64,000 nt of DNA from Lentimicrobiaceae bacterium (lineage in GTDB: Bacteria > Bacteroidota > Bacteroidia > Bacteroidales > JALOCA01). Both the position numbers and the translations under genes were made by a program. Below, in pieces: positions 63,529 through 64,000 of this stretch. The notes beneath the pieces were generated by a model. It worked only from the letters and a program-made list of their open reading frames with translations, had not been told where the DNA came from and did not search any database. The stretch spans positions 25,174 through 89,173 of the forward strand of contig JALOCA010000009.1 of NCBI GenBank assembly GCA_023227965.1. Direction: 5' to 3'. Each line of letters starts with the position of its first letter. Positions within the stretch are counted from its first letter, which is position 1.

Positions 63529-64000
63529 ATGGAACTCTATAGCTATCATATATTTCTGTATCCTTTTAAGTGGGAAAAGAAAGGGCAGCAAAAGGATAAA
63601 TTCTCAAAGAGGTTTAATCTGAACAATATTCAACCGGTGCAGGATTCTTATTGGCAGAATATACCATCTCCTCTTACTGGGGACTATATAACCGAATTGT
63701 ATAATGAAAAGAACTTTTTTTATGAGTTTATACATAGTGTATTGTATGATTCAGGAGATGGTAAGAATAATATTATCAGACATTATGAACGCAAGGAAGC
63801 CTATGAGACTGATTTATTTTATGAAATAAAGGTTATTGCTAAAAAAGAAGATATTTATCACCTTAAATTAAAATCTATCGTATTAAACCTTTATTCGACG
63901 GGTACAGGTATTTTAATTTTTTACCTGGAAAATCACCAGTATCCTGATTTTGATGATATCCTTCGTATTAATCAATATGGGCGAAGAGTTTTTCCTCCAT
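63529..64000 (+). CDS. Partner of the DHH-motif gene, unrecognised, cut by window edge
   Basis: An open frame from the ATG at 63529 to the window edge, about 157 residues so far. The visible part is soluble, rich in Tyr, Phe and Asn, begins with LYSYHIFLYPFKWE and ends in RINQYGRRVFPP. No signal peptide, membrane helix or known motif is visible. It is 7 bases after the DHH-motif gene. The C-terminus, which may hold the functional domain, is missing. Confidence 0.7.
   Translation, partial: MELYSYHIFLYPFKWEKKGQQKDKFSKRFNLNNIQPVQDSYWQNIPSPLTGDYITELYNEKNFFYEFIHSVLYDSGDGKNNIIRHYERKEAYETDLFYEIKVIAKKEDIYHLKLKSIVLNLYSTGTGILIFYLENHQYPDFDDILRINQYGRRVFPP

Noticed and set aside
1..64000. tRNA, rRNA, insertion sequences, prophage or integrase
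   Set aside because: No cloverleaf with a GGTTCGA arm, no rRNA stretch, no transposase or integrase motif was found in either strand of the intergenic regions.

Overview
The window looks like chromosomal DNA of a member of the Bacteroidota, probably an anaerobic or microaerophilic Bacteroidia-like organism. Four things point there: type IX secretion (Por) C-terminal sorting domains on three large secreted proteins; a full bat aerotolerance operon (moxR, DUF58, batA to batE); family-typical proteins (LruC-domain lipoprotein, DUF1343/NamZ, Na/Pi transporter with PhoU-like tail, FtsK followed by LolA); and at least 22 copies of the Bacteroidota -7 promoter element TAnnTTTG placed 4 to 43 bases before gene starts, with almost no Shine-Dalgarno sequences. 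A flavodiiron protein, a membrane pyrophosphatase and a carbamate kinase/ornithine carbamoyltransferase pair fit a life with little oxygen and tight energy supply.

Layout. 0-4.7 kb: a serine/threonine dehydratase cut by the window edge, a low-molecular-weight tyrosine phosphatase and dnaA on the minus strand, an AT-rich leader upstream of dnaA, a YigZ/IMPACT protein and a divergent EamA exporter. 4.7-16.2 kb, mostly minus strand: membrane pyrophosphatase, a repeat-bearing intergenic region, a lipoprotein, flavodiiron protein, PepD dipeptidase, a CotH-like protein and a 930-residue beta-propeller protein, the last two with T9SS tails. 16.4-24.8 kb: the bat operon. 24.9-32.5 kb: phosphodiesterase, NamZ, a LolC/E-like permease, MnmE, SucD, a beta-helix lipoprotein and a small acidic protein. 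32.6-40.8 kb: YggS, Na/Pi transporter, a small secreted Ig-like protein, an LruC lipoprotein and a YdiJ-type FAD/Fe-S oxidase. 40.8-42.0 kb: a 1.2-kb gene-free stretch packed with tandem repeats. 42.0-45.0 kb: arcC, an ornithine carbamoyltransferase and a MntA/HepT toxin-antitoxin pair between similar flanks. 45.3-57.2 kb: M3 and M1 peptidases, a cytidylate-kinase-like protein, RNase Z, FKBP, an exonuclease, MnmD, acylphosphatase, LolA and FtsK. 57.3-62.3 kb: phosphohexomutase, RmlD, UDP-glucuronate decarboxylase and UDP-glucose dehydrogenase, a nucleotide-sugar cluster. 62.8-64.0 kb: a DHH-motif protein and a truncated partner of unknown function.

How it fits together. Much of the window serves the cell envelope: LolA and a LolC/E-like permease for lipoproteins, five or six lipoproteins, T9SS cargo, muramyl-sugar recycling (NamZ) and nucleotide sugars for polysaccharide. 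tRNA wobble-uridine modification is represented by MnmE and MnmD. No tRNA, rRNA, insertion sequence, prophage or CRISPR array was found. The least explained items are the two-gene cassette at the right end, the repeat-packed 40.8-42.0 kb locus and the dispersed intergenic repeats. All family calls are by eye from protein motifs; no database search was run.
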